DNA of 49,472 nucleotides from positions 1-49,472 of the forward strand of contig JAGBEX010000017.1 in assembly GCA_017936765.1 (NCBI GenBank), in the 5' to 3' direction. A program made the position numbers and the translations under genes. The notes under the pieces are model-generated. The model was not told where the DNA came from. It saw only the letters and a list, made by a program, of their open reading frames with translations, and searched no databases. This DNA comes from Clostridia bacterium. GTDB lineage: Bacteria > Bacillota > Clostridia > Christensenellales > Aristaeellaceae. Shown here piece after piece: positions 40,653-49,169 of the stretch (positions are counted from its first letter, which is position 1; the number at the start of each line of letters is the position of its first letter).

Positions 40653-42053
40653 TTAGGCCTTGGCTTCGTGGCGAGCCTTCAGTTCGGCCTGCATGGTAGC
40701 CAGGTTCTTCTTGTTCAGGTTGAAGATCAGACCCAGACCAACGAACTGCATCACGGCGCTCAGCAGATACAGAGCAGCCACCAGGTAGCGCATGTTCAGA
40801 GCGGTCTGAGCAGTCTGGTCGGCACCCAGGGTGCCCACATAGCCCAGAGCAGTCATGATGACCAGGGCAACGGCGGGGCCAACGCCCTGAGCCAGCTTAC
40901 GGAAGAAGGAGTGCAGAGCATACACGGTGCCTTCCTCGCGGTTGCCGGTCTTCCACTCGTTGTAGTCGATGGCGTCGCCCATCATGGCCCAGGACACGGT
41001 GGAGTAGATGCCCAGACCCAGGGAGTTGATCAGCTGGCAGACGATGTAGATCATCAGGCCGTTGTTGTCGGGGGTGATGGGCAGCACCAGCATCAGGCTG
41101 CAGGCGATCACGGAGCAGATGGCGCCAACGGTGGCCAGCTCCTTCTTGCCGTACTTGTTGACCATCTTGCGGGCCAGGGGGGTGAACAGGATGATCGGGA
41201 TCATGGCGAACATGCTCACCAGGCCGGAGATCTGAGCGTTCTTGAAGTAGGACTGGAACAGCACGGTCACGGCGGTGGCAGCGCCCTGCTGGCCCAGGAA
41301 CATACCCATGGCAGCCACGGTGGCACCCACGGCGGGACGGTTCTTCAGGAAGTTGGCCATGGCCTTCATCACGTTGAACTTGGGCTGTTCCTCGTTCAGG
41401 GTGATGTCGGTCTCCACGCGGATGACGGTCTTCTTGATCATGAACTGGAAGCACAGGAAGCCCAGGAAGCCCATCAGCAGAGCAGCGATGAACACGCGCT
41501 CGCCCACCAGGTTGTTCTCGGCATCATAGATGATCATGGGCAGGATGACCATGGGGGCCATGTTGCCGATCACGGAGCCGATGGAGCGCCAGGCAGACAG
41601 GGAGGCACGATCGCCGGCATTGTCAGAGATCAGGCCCAGCAGGGAGCCATAAGGCACGTTAGCCACAGTATAGAAGGCATCCCACACCACATAACCGGCG
41701 ATGAAGATGATGAACTTAGCCCACACAGGAGCATTGGGGAAGGGCAGGAAGCAGCAGGCGCCGCCCACGATCAGGCCGATGGAGCCGACCCAGATGTACT
41801 GCAGGAACTTGTTGCGCTTGTACTGATGCTTGTCAGCGTCGATCATGGAGCCGATCAGCGGATCGTTGATGGCGTCCCACACCTGCACGATGATCAGCAG
41901 CAGGGAATACCACAGATCCATACCCATGAACTGGGTCCAGAAGATGGCCATCGTTCCCTTCAGGGCGAAGGACATATTGCAGCCAAAGTCACCGGCGGCA
42001 TAGGCAAGGTTGTCGATCATGCCAAACTTGCGCTTCTGCTTGATTTCAGCCAT
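40653..42053 (-). CDS. Glycoside-pentoside-hexuronide (GPH) cation symporter
   Basis: A 466-aa MFS transporter with about twelve helices. The N-terminal NLAYAAGDFGCNMSFALKGT and the loop VQVWDAINDPLIGSMIDAD are GPH/MelB-family marks, with Asp residues for cation and sugar coupling. AYTVANVPYGSL-like text (FYTVANVPYGSLLGLIS) is also typical. It probably imports a di- or oligosaccharide or glucuronide that the GH2 enzyme then cuts. GAAAGGAAT precedes the ATG. Confidence 0.9.
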   Translation of the reverse strand: MAEIKQKRKFGMIDNLAYAAGDFGCNMSFALKGTMAIFWTQFMGMDLWYSLLLIIVQVWDAINDPLIGSMIDADKHQYKRNKFLQYIWVGSIGLIVGGACCFLPFPNAPVWAKFIIFIAGYVVWDAFYTVANVPYGSLLGLISDNAGDRASLSAWRSIGSVIGNMAPMVILPMIIYDAENNLVGERVFIAALLMGFLGFLCFQFMIKKTVIRVETDITLNEEQPKFNVMKAMANFLKNRPAVGATVAAMGMFLGQQGAATAVTVLFQSYFKNAQISGLVSMFAMIPIILFTPLARKMVNKYGKKELATVGAICSVIACSLMLVLPITPDNNGLMIYIVCQLINSLGLGIYSTVSWAMMGDAIDYNEWKTGNREEGTVYALHSFFRKLAQGVGPAVALVIMTALGYVGTLGADQTAQTALNMRYLVAALYLLSAVMQFVGLGLIFNLNKKNLATMQAELKARHEAKA

Positions 42054-42124
42054 AGTTTTACCATTCCTTTCAAAGGCTTTCTCTTTTTTCCCTCTCCCCC
42101 GACAGAATTCGTCAGGATCAGATA

Positions 42125-42152
42125 ATTCTATTTTACTTACAGGTGTTTACAA
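42125..42152 (-). promoter_or_regulatory. Probable promoter of the symporter-GH2 operon
   Basis: Minus-strand TTGTAA (42152-42147), 16 bases, TAGAAT (42130-42125). Both boxes are imperfect, as expected for an activator-dependent promoter. Confidence 0.5.
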
Positions 42153-42316
42153 TGGTTATAATGATTTTTGTTTTTATTCGTAAGTTTTTTCATCCCCCGA
42201 TATTTGCCATAAAAATAATACGAAAATGCAAAAAAATAAGAAGGTCTTCCCGCGACCCATGTCGAATTAGTTTCTTTGACAACCATTTTGACTATGAAAA
42301 ACCCGGGAGGTTTCCC

Positions 42317-43525
42317 ATGGCTTATGATGCTGAGATCGGCTTTCTGTGCCGATTGATGAAAAAATACGGCGTCCAAACGCTGCTCTTCCCCCGCAGCAAT
42401 CCCCCGCAGATCGACCTGGGACTGCGGGAGAATGTTCATCTGCTTAATTTGCAAAACGATTTCTTTGCACAGATGGAGCATCGCACCCTCTACGCCATCG
42501 ACGACGCGCTGCTCTGCCATTATAATGCCCTGCTTTTGCCCGACAGCGATCAGGTGCTGCTCATCGGCCCCTACCTCACCCAGGATGTGACCGAGCAGAC
42601 CATCCTCCACCTGATGGACAAGCATCGCCTGCCCTCCAGCTCCCTGCCCATCCTGACCCACTACTACCAACAGCTGTCCGTGATCATCACCAACGATACG
42701 ATGATGCTGGGTCTGATGAACACCCTGGCCGAGACCCTGTGGGGCGGCGAATGTTCCTACGAAACGGAATACATCGAAAACAGCAGCCTTGCCGACATCA
42801 CCCGCAACGAGGATCCCGCCTACCTGACCAAGATCATGGATGCGGCCGACCTGAAGCTGATGGAAGCCCGCTACGAGGCCGAAAACCGCCTGATGTACGC
42901 CGTTTCCCACGGCCACACCCATCAGGCGCAGATGATGATCTCCCACGCCAACGAACACGTGATGGAGCAGCGCACCATGGACAGCCTGCGCAACATCAAG
43001 AATTATGGCATCGTGCTGAACGTGCTTTTGCGCAAGGCTGCCGAGGATGGCTCCGTGCATCCCCTGCACATCGACCAGCTTTCCTCCACCATGGCCCGCC
43101 GCCTGGAGCAGCTCCGCTCCCCCGGCGAGGCGCTGAAGCTCTTCTCCACCATGGTCCACAAATACTGCCTGCTGGTGAAGAACCACTCCATGAAGAACTA
43201 TTCCCAGCTGGTGCAGCACGTGATCCTGCGCATCGACGCCGACCTTACCGCCGATCTGAGCCTGAAGTCCCACGCGGATTTCCTCAACGTGAACCCCAGC
43301 TACCTCTCCACCCTGTTCAAGCGGGAGACCGGCATGACCCTCACCGACTATGTGAACCGCCAGCGCGTGGAGCATGGCATCTTCCTGCTCAACGCCACCG
43401 ATATGCAGATCCAGACCATTGCCCAGTATTGCGGCATTCCGGACGTGAACTACTTCACCAAGACCTTCAAGAAGTTCATTGGAAAAACGCCCAAGGAATA
43501 CCGGCAGGATATCCGGGGACGATAA
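42317..43525 (+). CDS. AraC-family transcriptional regulator
   Basis: A 402-aa regulator. The first ~290 residues form a sensing region of the kind seen in clostridial AraC proteins (LNLQNDFFAQMEHRTLY; VLLIGPYLTQDVTE). The C-terminal double HTH runs from ~305, with SHADFLNVNPSYLSTLFKRE and TIAQYCGIPDVNYFTKTFKK, ending in KTPKEYR. It lies divergent to the symporter-GH2 operon and most likely activates it when the sugar is present. I start at ATG 42317 after GGGAGG; the upstream open frame covers the divergent promoters. Confidence 0.88.
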   Translation: MAYDAEIGFLCRLMKKYGVQTLLFPRSNPPQIDLGLRENVHLLNLQNDFFAQMEHRTLYAIDDALLCHYNALLLPDSDQVLLIGPYLTQDVTEQTILHLMDKHRLPSSSLPILTHYYQQLSVIITNDTMMLGLMNTLAETLWGGECSYETEYIENSSLADITRNEDPAYLTKIMDAADLKLMEARYEAENRLMYAVSHGHTHQAQMMISHANEHVMEQRTMDSLRNIKNYGIVLNVLLRKAAEDGSVHPLHIDQLSSTMARRLEQLRSPGEALKLFSTMVHKYCLLVKNHSMKNYSQLVQHVILRIDADLTADLSLKSHADFLNVNPSYLSTLFKRETGMTLTDYVNRQRVEHGIFLLNATDMQIQTIAQYCGIPDVNYFTKTFKKFIGKTPKEYRQDIRGR

Positions 43526-43616
43526 CGACAAGCAAAGAGGCTCCCTCACACGAGTTGTTTTGTCAAGGATGTTTTAGCATTTTCTTTCAAAGAGTGAGTA
43601 AAGACAAGGCAAACCA

Positions 43617-43666
43617 ATATGAAAGAGCCGAGAGTGACCGTATGGTTATTCTCGGCTCTTTCATAT
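43617..43666. other. Perfect 17-bp stem-loop upstream of the RT gene
   Basis: Arms 43617-43633 and 43650-43666 are perfect complements around a 16-base loop. The following bases are not T-rich, so it is a poor terminator in either direction. It may end the araC transcript, or be the 5' structure of an RNA linked to the reverse transcriptase. Confidence 0.6.
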
Positions 43667-43799
43667 CTCCTCTCTATACTCAGCCTGCAGAGTCATATTG
43701 ATACCATTTGGAGTTGCACTAATAAGCTTTATTAATTTCGACGTCAAGAAAATCCAATACACTTACTGCAAACACGGAGAAGATGATATAGTATATTTA

Positions 43800-43895
43800 T
43801 GTGGTTGCAAAGGGTAACAGCGAAAAGGAGTACAACCTGAACATCGAGCAAAATCCTGTGATCTGAAGCAAGCAGATCGCAGGGCTCTTTTTGTT
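43800..43895 (+). ncRNA. Candidate structured RNA upstream of the reverse transcriptase
   Basis: This ~95-base segment contains a loose stem closed by GGTTG (43803-43807) and CAACC (43833-43837), then a 10-bp hairpin CCTGTGATCT/AGATCGCAGG (43855-43864 and 43874-43883) followed by CTTTTTGTTT, a good intrinsic terminator. No gene ends here. A TATAGT box at 43787-43792 with TTACTG 18 bases upstream could start it. A longer form starting nearer 43733, or one including the 43617 stem-loop, is also possible. Several DRT-type reverse transcriptases use such an upstream RNA as template or scaffold. The role is inferred. Confidence 0.4.
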
Positions 43896-43938
43896 TCTAC
43901 CTTTTTGAAATTTGTAATACACTCTCTTGATTTTGTAT

Positions 43939-43967
43939 TTTACAAATAGGCTCAGCAGCTATATAAT
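43939..43967 (+). promoter_or_regulatory. Promoter of the reverse transcriptase gene
   Basis: TTTACA (43939-43944), 17 bases, TATAAT (43962-43967), about 35 bases before the start codon and after the terminator at 43855-43895. The gene and the upstream RNA would thus be separate transcripts. Confidence 0.75.
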
Positions 43968-44002
43968 ATTGTTATTACATCATTTCTCAACGAGGTACGA
44001 AT

Positions 44003-45529
44003 ATGATCACAAACGCAAAGAGCTATTATGACTTTATGAGCGAAATTACCCCTGCAGATATCTATTCTGGGTTGCTTGCACATGGAATGTTTTCTGATAA
44101 ACTCCCCCCTGTGTTTACATCAAAACCGTTCTATGATTATGTACAAACCAATTCCCCTACATTCCAAAGCAAGCCTCATAAATACGTGTATTACGAGAAT
44201 ATGCGAAACATCAATGTTCCACGTCCGTTAGCAATTCCTAATCCGTTTGCCTATCAGCGTCTTTGTGCATTTCTACGAGACATTTGGCCCAACTTACAGG
44301 TGCACTTTCAGAATCAAACGAAAACTGAATCACATCGAGTAAGTCGTATTCATTTACGCAAGATGTATCAGGAAGATAGCCTATTCCAAATGAATTATGG
44401 GAATTGGCGAGTTGACGGCTCCCCAGAAGTTGACATCTTAATGACAGGAAAGCGATATATGGTGAAAGCAGATATTTCTTCCTGTTTTCCGAGTATCTAT
44501 ACTCATGCATTGTCTTGGGCACTGGCAACAAAAGAGGTTGCAAAAGTCAATCGAAAGAATAGTAAGTTATGGTATAACAAAATCGACGCACTTGCTCGGA
44601 AGCTAACAAATGACGAAACTCACGGTCTTCTTATTGGTCCACATGTTTCAAATCTGCTGACAGAGCTCATTCTAACATGTGTAGACTCAAAACTACAAAA
44701 ATGGTCGTATGTACGGGCTATTGATGACTATACATGCTATGTTGATAGTCACGAGGATGGACAGCGGTTCTTGACTGAACTGGGAGCTGCCTTAAGAGAA
44801 TATGAACTTTCATTGAACCATAAGAAAACTGAGATCTTGGAATTGCCTCTCGCTGCTACTTCACACTGGCAACGAAAACTCAATATGCTCCCTTTAACTA
44901 CCTCCTATGGAAAAACCGACTTTCCTTTGACTCGTGCGTATTTAGATCATGCCATTGAATTGATGGACCAAAACAAAGGAAATGCTGCTATTCTAAAATA
45001 TGCCATCAAAGTCCTTTCGGAAAAGGATCTCACTCATAATGCAAAAGAGTACTTCACAAAAACGGTGTTAGGCCTTTCTCTGGCATATCCATATTTAGTA
45101 ACCATGCTTGATGAATACATTTTTAGCAAATTTTGTGCGAATTGTTCTTCTCACGAATGCATTCGTATTTTTGCCCAAAGAGCTTTGCAGGATGGCATTA
45201 CAAGACGTAATTATGAGCAAGCCGCATATGCTATCTTTTTTGCGATAAAATATGGATTTCAATTGGAAGGGTTTGATATTGCTGCTGCTATACAAAGTGC
45301 GGATAGTATCTTTATGCTAATGTCATATTACTACGTTCATAAAGAAGGATTAACAAATGAATTGGCTCAGTTAATAACGTCAGCACAACAGTATGCATCC
45401 GATTTGATTACTTTTGATGAGTATTGGATTTATCTATATGAAATTCTCCCCAAAACAGACTTGCAAGAAGATTGGCGGACACTAAAGGAAAAAGGGATAT
45501 CTTTTGTCAAACCACTGTCAGATTGGTAA
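44003..45529 (+). CDS. Reverse transcriptase, AbiK/DRT-like (probable anti-phage)
   Basis: A 508-aa protein. The palm/finger motifs lie at 150-280: motif A KADISSCFPSIYTHALSW (Asp157), motif B DETHGLLIGPHVSNLLTE (204-221), motif C VRAIDDYTCYV (Asp241, Asp242) and motif D LNHKKTEIL. The YTH after motif A, the NDETHG block and the IPNPFAY segment at 78-84 are shared with AbiK and related Abi/unknown-group RTs rather than retrons or group II introns. Motif C reads AIDD where most RTs have an aromatic first residue. Residues ~290-508 are helical and resemble the helical repeats of Abi RTs. GAGGT precedes the ATG. The gene is AT-rich, stands alone on its strand, and has its own promoter and a candidate RNA upstream. 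The RT call is firm; defence function is inferred from the family. Confidence 0.88.
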   Translation: MITNAKSYYDFMSEITPADIYSGLLAHGMFSDKLPPVFTSKPFYDYVQTNSPTFQSKPHKYVYYENMRNINVPRPLAIPNPFAYQRLCAFLRDIWPNLQVHFQNQTKTESHRVSRIHLRKMYQEDSLFQMNYGNWRVDGSPEVDILMTGKRYMVKADISSCFPSIYTHALSWALATKEVAKVNRKNSKLWYNKIDALARKLTNDETHGLLIGPHVSNLLTELILTCVDSKLQKWSYVRAIDDYTCYVDSHEDGQRFLTELGAALREYELSLNHKKTEILELPLAATSHWQRKLNMLPLTTSYGKTDFPLTRAYLDHAIELMDQNKGNAAILKYAIKVLSEKDLTHNAKEYFTKTVLGLSLAYPYLVTMLDEYIFSKFCANCSSHECIRIFAQRALQDGITRRNYEQAAYAIFFAIKYGFQLEGFDIAAAIQSADSIFMLMSYYYVHKEGLTNELAQLITSAQQYASDLITFDEYWIYLYEILPKTDLQEDWRTLKEKGISFVKPLSDW

Positions 45530-45552
45530 CAAGGCCGGGAGCAAAGGAATTG

Positions 45553-45584
45553 AGGTGACTATTCTCATCACCTTTCCCTATTTT
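45553..45584 (+). terminator. Terminator of the reverse transcriptase gene
   Basis: AGGTGA (45553-45558) and TCACCT (45568-45573) form a short stem with a TTCCCTATTTT tail, 24 bases after the stop. Confidence 0.55.
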
Positions 45585-45666
45585 GCCTGTGATGCATGAA
45601 AGAAACAGTAATCAATGTGATGAGACTAAAAATGGATATAGTCGACACACCAAACACATGATAACG

Positions 45667-45712
45667 CAGAGCCTGCTTCCTTCCGTCAAGAAGGAAACAG
45701 GCTCTGTATTTA
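45667..45712. terminator. Strong hairpin at the island's right edge
   Basis: CAGAGCCTG-C-TTCCTTC (45667-45683) pairs with GAAGGAA-A-CAGGCTCTG (45690-45706), one mismatch. It lies between convergent genes and probably stops both. The rest of 45530-45767 has no gene. Confidence 0.75.
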
Positions 45713-45767
45713 GTTCAATTACTTGCAGCAGGAATATTTGTGTATGTCTTTCGGGAAGTTAAGTATA

Positions 45768-46859
45768 TCAGCGAAGCACCTCCCAAGTCACGATGGTCGG
45801 AACTCTCCGTCGATTCTTCTGGGAATCCACGTAATCAATCAGATCGCCCTGTTGTGCCTCAAAAACAATCTCCCGTCGTTCGATGCCATCGTCTGCAATA
45901 CTGCCATCAACATCATAGAAGGGGGTAAACTCTTTTTTCGGATCAGTCGTGTATCCGCCTTTCACATACCACACCGGCAGTAGCCAGAACATGTCCGGAT
46001 CGTCGGGATCTGTATATGGAGCATACCCAAGCGCTATGGTGTCCACGGTACGCAGTCGGCCCGCCATGATCTCTTTCTCAAATGCGGGCTTAGCATCTGC
46101 AAAGGACAGCAGTGGAACATCCGTGTACACCACTTCTTCCACCTGCCACAGCATAGCCAGTACCATATAGCCATCTGCACCTCGGTGCACCACGCTGACA
46201 CGCGCTTCACTCAGCCAACTGCCGGGCTCGTAACCATCGCCAGTCTCGTTACACGCGAAATACGGAGTACCATGCAGCAGCTGCTGAAGCTGCACCTTGT
46301 AGCTGCCCTCGTCGGTGATCGCCTTGGTGTAGGTAGGATTCGACTTCTTCCCCTTGTACTGCCAGATGCGGCTGTACACCAGCGTCTCATCCAGGCGGAA
46401 ATGGCTGTCGTCCAGTCCGTACAGGCGGAGAAGCTGCGTGTGGGCCAACTCCAGTGCATCCTGCGGGGAGAAGGAGCAGTCCTCCGCCAGCACATCAGGC
46501 AGCTCCGGGCCGGGATAGCAGTCAATGGACTTGAACATGGTGTTGTTCTTGATCACATATTCCGCATCGCCAGTGTAGTATTGAAACCGTCCCGGATCGT
46601 TGTAGCGGACGTCCGCATCCGCTGGCAGCAGGGATTCGTCCACCGCTGGCATTTTTCTGACCTTCAGGATGGGAAAAGCCTCAACCTGCGGTACCTCAAT
46701 GGCTGCGTCTATGGTGATAGTACGCCACTTCGTCTCATAGGTCTGTGTCCAGCGGGCAGGTGTTTGCTCACATATGTCTGCTATGGAGCACCATTCCTCA
46801 GCGCTGGCGACAGAGAGCAAAGTCAGCATAGTCAACAGCATGCAGAAAAGCCGTTTCAT
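45768..46859 (-). CDS. Exported protein, tandem paralogue 1 (DUF6034-like)
   Basis: A 363-aa protein with a signal peptide (MKRLFCMLLTMLTLLSVASA). Next comes a conserved opening shared with its two neighbours: WCSIADI, then RWTQTYETKWRTITIDA and IEVPQVEAFPILKV. Later shared parts are VPLLSFADAKPAFEKEI and DTIALGYAPYTDPDDP, plus LLPVWYVKG near the end. The pattern recalls DUF6034 lipoproteins of Clostridia and has a PepSY-like feel; function is unknown. I start at ATG 46859 with GGGAGGA upstream; it overlaps the previous gene's stop by 4 bases. Confidence 0.7.
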   Translation of the reverse strand: MKRLFCMLLTMLTLLSVASAEEWCSIADICEQTPARWTQTYETKWRTITIDAAIEVPQVEAFPILKVRKMPAVDESLLPADADVRYNDPGRFQYYTGDAEYVIKNNTMFKSIDCYPGPELPDVLAEDCSFSPQDALELAHTQLLRLYGLDDSHFRLDETLVYSRIWQYKGKKSNPTYTKAITDEGSYKVQLQQLLHGTPYFACNETGDGYEPGSWLSEARVSVVHRGADGYMVLAMLWQVEEVVYTDVPLLSFADAKPAFEKEIMAGRLRTVDTIALGYAPYTDPDDPDMFWLLPVWYVKGGYTTDPKKEFTPFYDVDGSIADDGIERREIVFEAQQGDLIDYVDSQKNRRRVPTIVTWEVLR

Positions 46860-48010
46860 TGCACATCCTCCCATGAGATGAAGCCTTTGTATTCGCAACG
46901 ATCCTGCGCATTGCTTCGCTTGACCACTTCGCCTGTTTGTGCATCAATCAAAAGCTGGTAATAGTCCAGCGTATTACGCTCGTCATCGGAATCGCTGGGT
47001 TTGCTGCGCAGCTTGTCGGTGGCGGTGTCCTTATATAAGCAGTTTACCAGCCACATGGGACGGAGGTAGTACCGGGCAGTATGAAATTCAGCGCGGCGTT
47101 CTTTTCCAGGTTTTGAGGTAAGGAATCTCCCTGGCTCATTGTAAAGCACATATCCGAACTCGATCTCATAGATCTTGCGGATGTGTCCAGCGTTGATCTC
47201 ATCTTCGATGGCTGCGATGATCGTATCGAAAGAAAGCAGCGGAATATCGTCGGCGATGGTTTGAACAATTTTCAAGGGCTTTAATCGAATGCTGGATAGG
47301 TCGCCCAGGTATCCATGATAGGTAACACCAGAATGAACATCTTCCCAGAATTCGCTGTCGCCCAAGGCGGTGCTGGTATCACCACGGACAGTTTCCTGCA
47401 CATGGGATATCACCGGGATACCTTCCACCTTGGTCAGAAAATCGATGGAAATATAGCCCGGCAGTACATCGTTTTTCTTGCCGTACTCGCCGATGTGCTG
47501 CGCCCACAGCCGTACCGGTTCGTCAATCATGAAGGCATCAGGATCATAACCCAACATGCCGATGGTAGATTTGACCCGATCAGTTATTTCACCAAAGGTG
47601 ATATCATCCAGCGGGACATACTGGTTTTCTGGTGCAAAGCCGCCGTACCAGTTACCTTGGGCATAGGAAGTGCCAAGACGGACGCCGTTGAGCTTTTTCG
47701 GATAGGATGGATAATCCCTGCGAAGAACCAGCTGATACGCGCCGTCAAAGCGGAAGGAATCCCAACCTATTTCCGAAGCGGCAAATGGCGGCTCAACCGC
47801 GCCACCTTCAATCTGCACAACAGGCACCTTATCAACCTGGGGGATGTTAATCTCCGCATCTATGTTGATGGTGCGCCACTTGGTCTCGTAGGTTTGTGTC
47901 CAGCGTACAGGAATCTGTTTGCGTATATCGGCAATGGAACACCAGTCCTCTGCACTGGCAGCGGACAGCATCATCAGCATTGCCATGAGTACGCATATCA
48001 GTTTTTTCAT
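46856..48010 (-). CDS. Exported protein, tandem paralogue 2 (DUF6034-like)
   Basis: A 384-aa protein with a signal peptide (MKKLICVLMAMLMMLSAASA). It matches paralogue 1 closely at the start (DWCSIADIRKQIPVRWTQTY; NIDAEINIPQVDKVPVV) and keeps IPLLSFDTIIAAIEDEINAG, EIEFGYVLYNEP and LRPMWLVNC. Near the end, LLIDAQTGEVVKRSNAQD is a PepSY-type ending that paralogue 1 carries in altered form. The middle (residues ~75-230) has diverged. Start at ATG 48010 with GGGAGGA upstream and a 4-base overlap with paralogue 3. Confidence 0.7.
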   Translation of the reverse strand: MKKLICVLMAMLMMLSAASAEDWCSIADIRKQIPVRWTQTYETKWRTINIDAEINIPQVDKVPVVQIEGGAVEPPFAASEIGWDSFRFDGAYQLVLRRDYPSYPKKLNGVRLGTSYAQGNWYGGFAPENQYVPLDDITFGEITDRVKSTIGMLGYDPDAFMIDEPVRLWAQHIGEYGKKNDVLPGYISIDFLTKVEGIPVISHVQETVRGDTSTALGDSEFWEDVHSGVTYHGYLGDLSSIRLKPLKIVQTIADDIPLLSFDTIIAAIEDEINAGHIRKIYEIEFGYVLYNEPGRFLTSKPGKERRAEFHTARYYLRPMWLVNCLYKDTATDKLRSKPSDSDDERNTLDYYQLLIDAQTGEVVKRSNAQDRCEYKGFISWEDVQ

Positions 48011-49161
48011 TGCACATCCTCCCACAGAAGAACCTCGGGATACATGCAGCGCCCTTCGGTCGTATTTTCCGGGTCTACCAGATCACCGGTTTGTGCATTG
48101 ATGATCAGCGGACGATAGTAGTCATTGTTGCCATCGTACATGAGATTGGTGCCGCTGTTGATGCCGCCCCGTCGTTCAGAAGCGGCACCAGCCGGATGAT
48201 ACTCGCACCAAACAACCCAGCATGGTATGAGCAGTTGCTCGGCTGGATCAGCAGAATCGAATTGCACATACCCCAGCGTCACGCTGTCGATCCAGCGAAC
48301 ATGACCGGACTGGATCAGATCTTCAACCTTGTCCTTCACTGTATCGAACGGCAGTAGCGGAATGTCCTCATGAAGAAAGCTGTTTTCCTGATAGAACACA
48401 CAATTCAGCGACCATGCGTTTTCATCAAAAACGATACCACGCAGGATGCCGCGCTCTTCCAGCCATACGTCTTCATCACCCACGGCGAACTGCGTAAAAG
48501 CTTCGTGAATGCTGGCCATGAAGGGAATACCGTGGAAGGATTGCGACAGACACAGGGAATATCCGCCTGTTTCGCGGATTGGTTTGCCGGTCTTTTTCCA
48601 GAATGTCCGGCCATCCACATAGACCGTTCGTAAATGAAGCGTCTCTCCGGGGAAGAGAGCAGTTGCCTGATCCTTCATGATGGCAACTGCTTCTGCAACA
48701 GTAAGCTCGTTGTTGTCCGCATACGCCTGATCCATGTCGAATTCATACAGGTCAAAGAAGTTCTGCCCCATCGCACCAGCAACGAATTCGCTATCCCTGT
48801 TCTTGCCCCACGCAGGCGGCAGTGCATGCGTCACTTGGGTGCTGTAATCGTTGGAACGGAAGGAGTACCGATTGATGTGATCTTCCTTTTCGGCCTGTTC
48901 GCACCAGGCTTCGAGCTCGCTGCATACAGACTCGGTAAGGGGCGGCATCTGCCGTACTGTAATGACAGCTGCAGTATCAACATCAGGAATCGTCACATCC
49001 ACATCAACCGAAATGGTACGGCCATGCGCTTCATATCGTGCCTCCCAATGGGGCGAAGTGACCGCAGGCAGATCATGGATGGAATAATATCTGGATTCTG
49101 CCACGGCGGAAGCGCAAACCATGCACAACAAGGCAGCAAGCAAACTCAATCTCTTCATCAT
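48007..49161 (-). CDS. Exported protein, tandem paralogue 3 (DUF6034-like)
   Basis: A 384-aa protein with a signal peptide (MMKRLSLLAALLCMVCASAVA). The shared frame is YYSIHDLPAVTSPHWEARYE, DVDVTIPDVDTAAVITV, IPLLPFDTVKDKVEDLIQSG, DSVTLGYVQFDSADP and LIINAQTGDLVDPENT. It is the most distant of the three. First of the three coupled genes; AAAGGTG precedes the two possible ATGs (49161 and 49158). Likely acts outside the membrane; substrate or partner unknown. Confidence 0.7.
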   Translation of the reverse strand: MMKRLSLLAALLCMVCASAVAESRYYSIHDLPAVTSPHWEARYEAHGRTISVDVDVTIPDVDTAAVITVRQMPPLTESVCSELEAWCEQAEKEDHINRYSFRSNDYSTQVTHALPPAWGKNRDSEFVAGAMGQNFFDLYEFDMDQAYADNNELTVAEAVAIMKDQATALFPGETLHLRTVYVDGRTFWKKTGKPIRETGGYSLCLSQSFHGIPFMASIHEAFTQFAVGDEDVWLEERGILRGIVFDENAWSLNCVFYQENSFLHEDIPLLPFDTVKDKVEDLIQSGHVRWIDSVTLGYVQFDSADPAEQLLIPCWVVWCEYHPAGAASERRGGINSGTNLMYDGNNDYYRPLIINAQTGDLVDPENTTEGRCMYPEVLLWEDVQ

Positions 49162-49169
49162 TGTCACCT

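Noticed and set aside
44003..45529. Group II intron or diversity-generating RT
   Set aside because: No maturase or endonuclease domain, no intron RNA domain V, and no template/variable repeat pair nearby.
43550..45600. Retron
   Set aside because: No msr/msd-like inverted a1/a2 ends were found, and the RT lacks the usual retron motif context and has a long helical C-terminal part.
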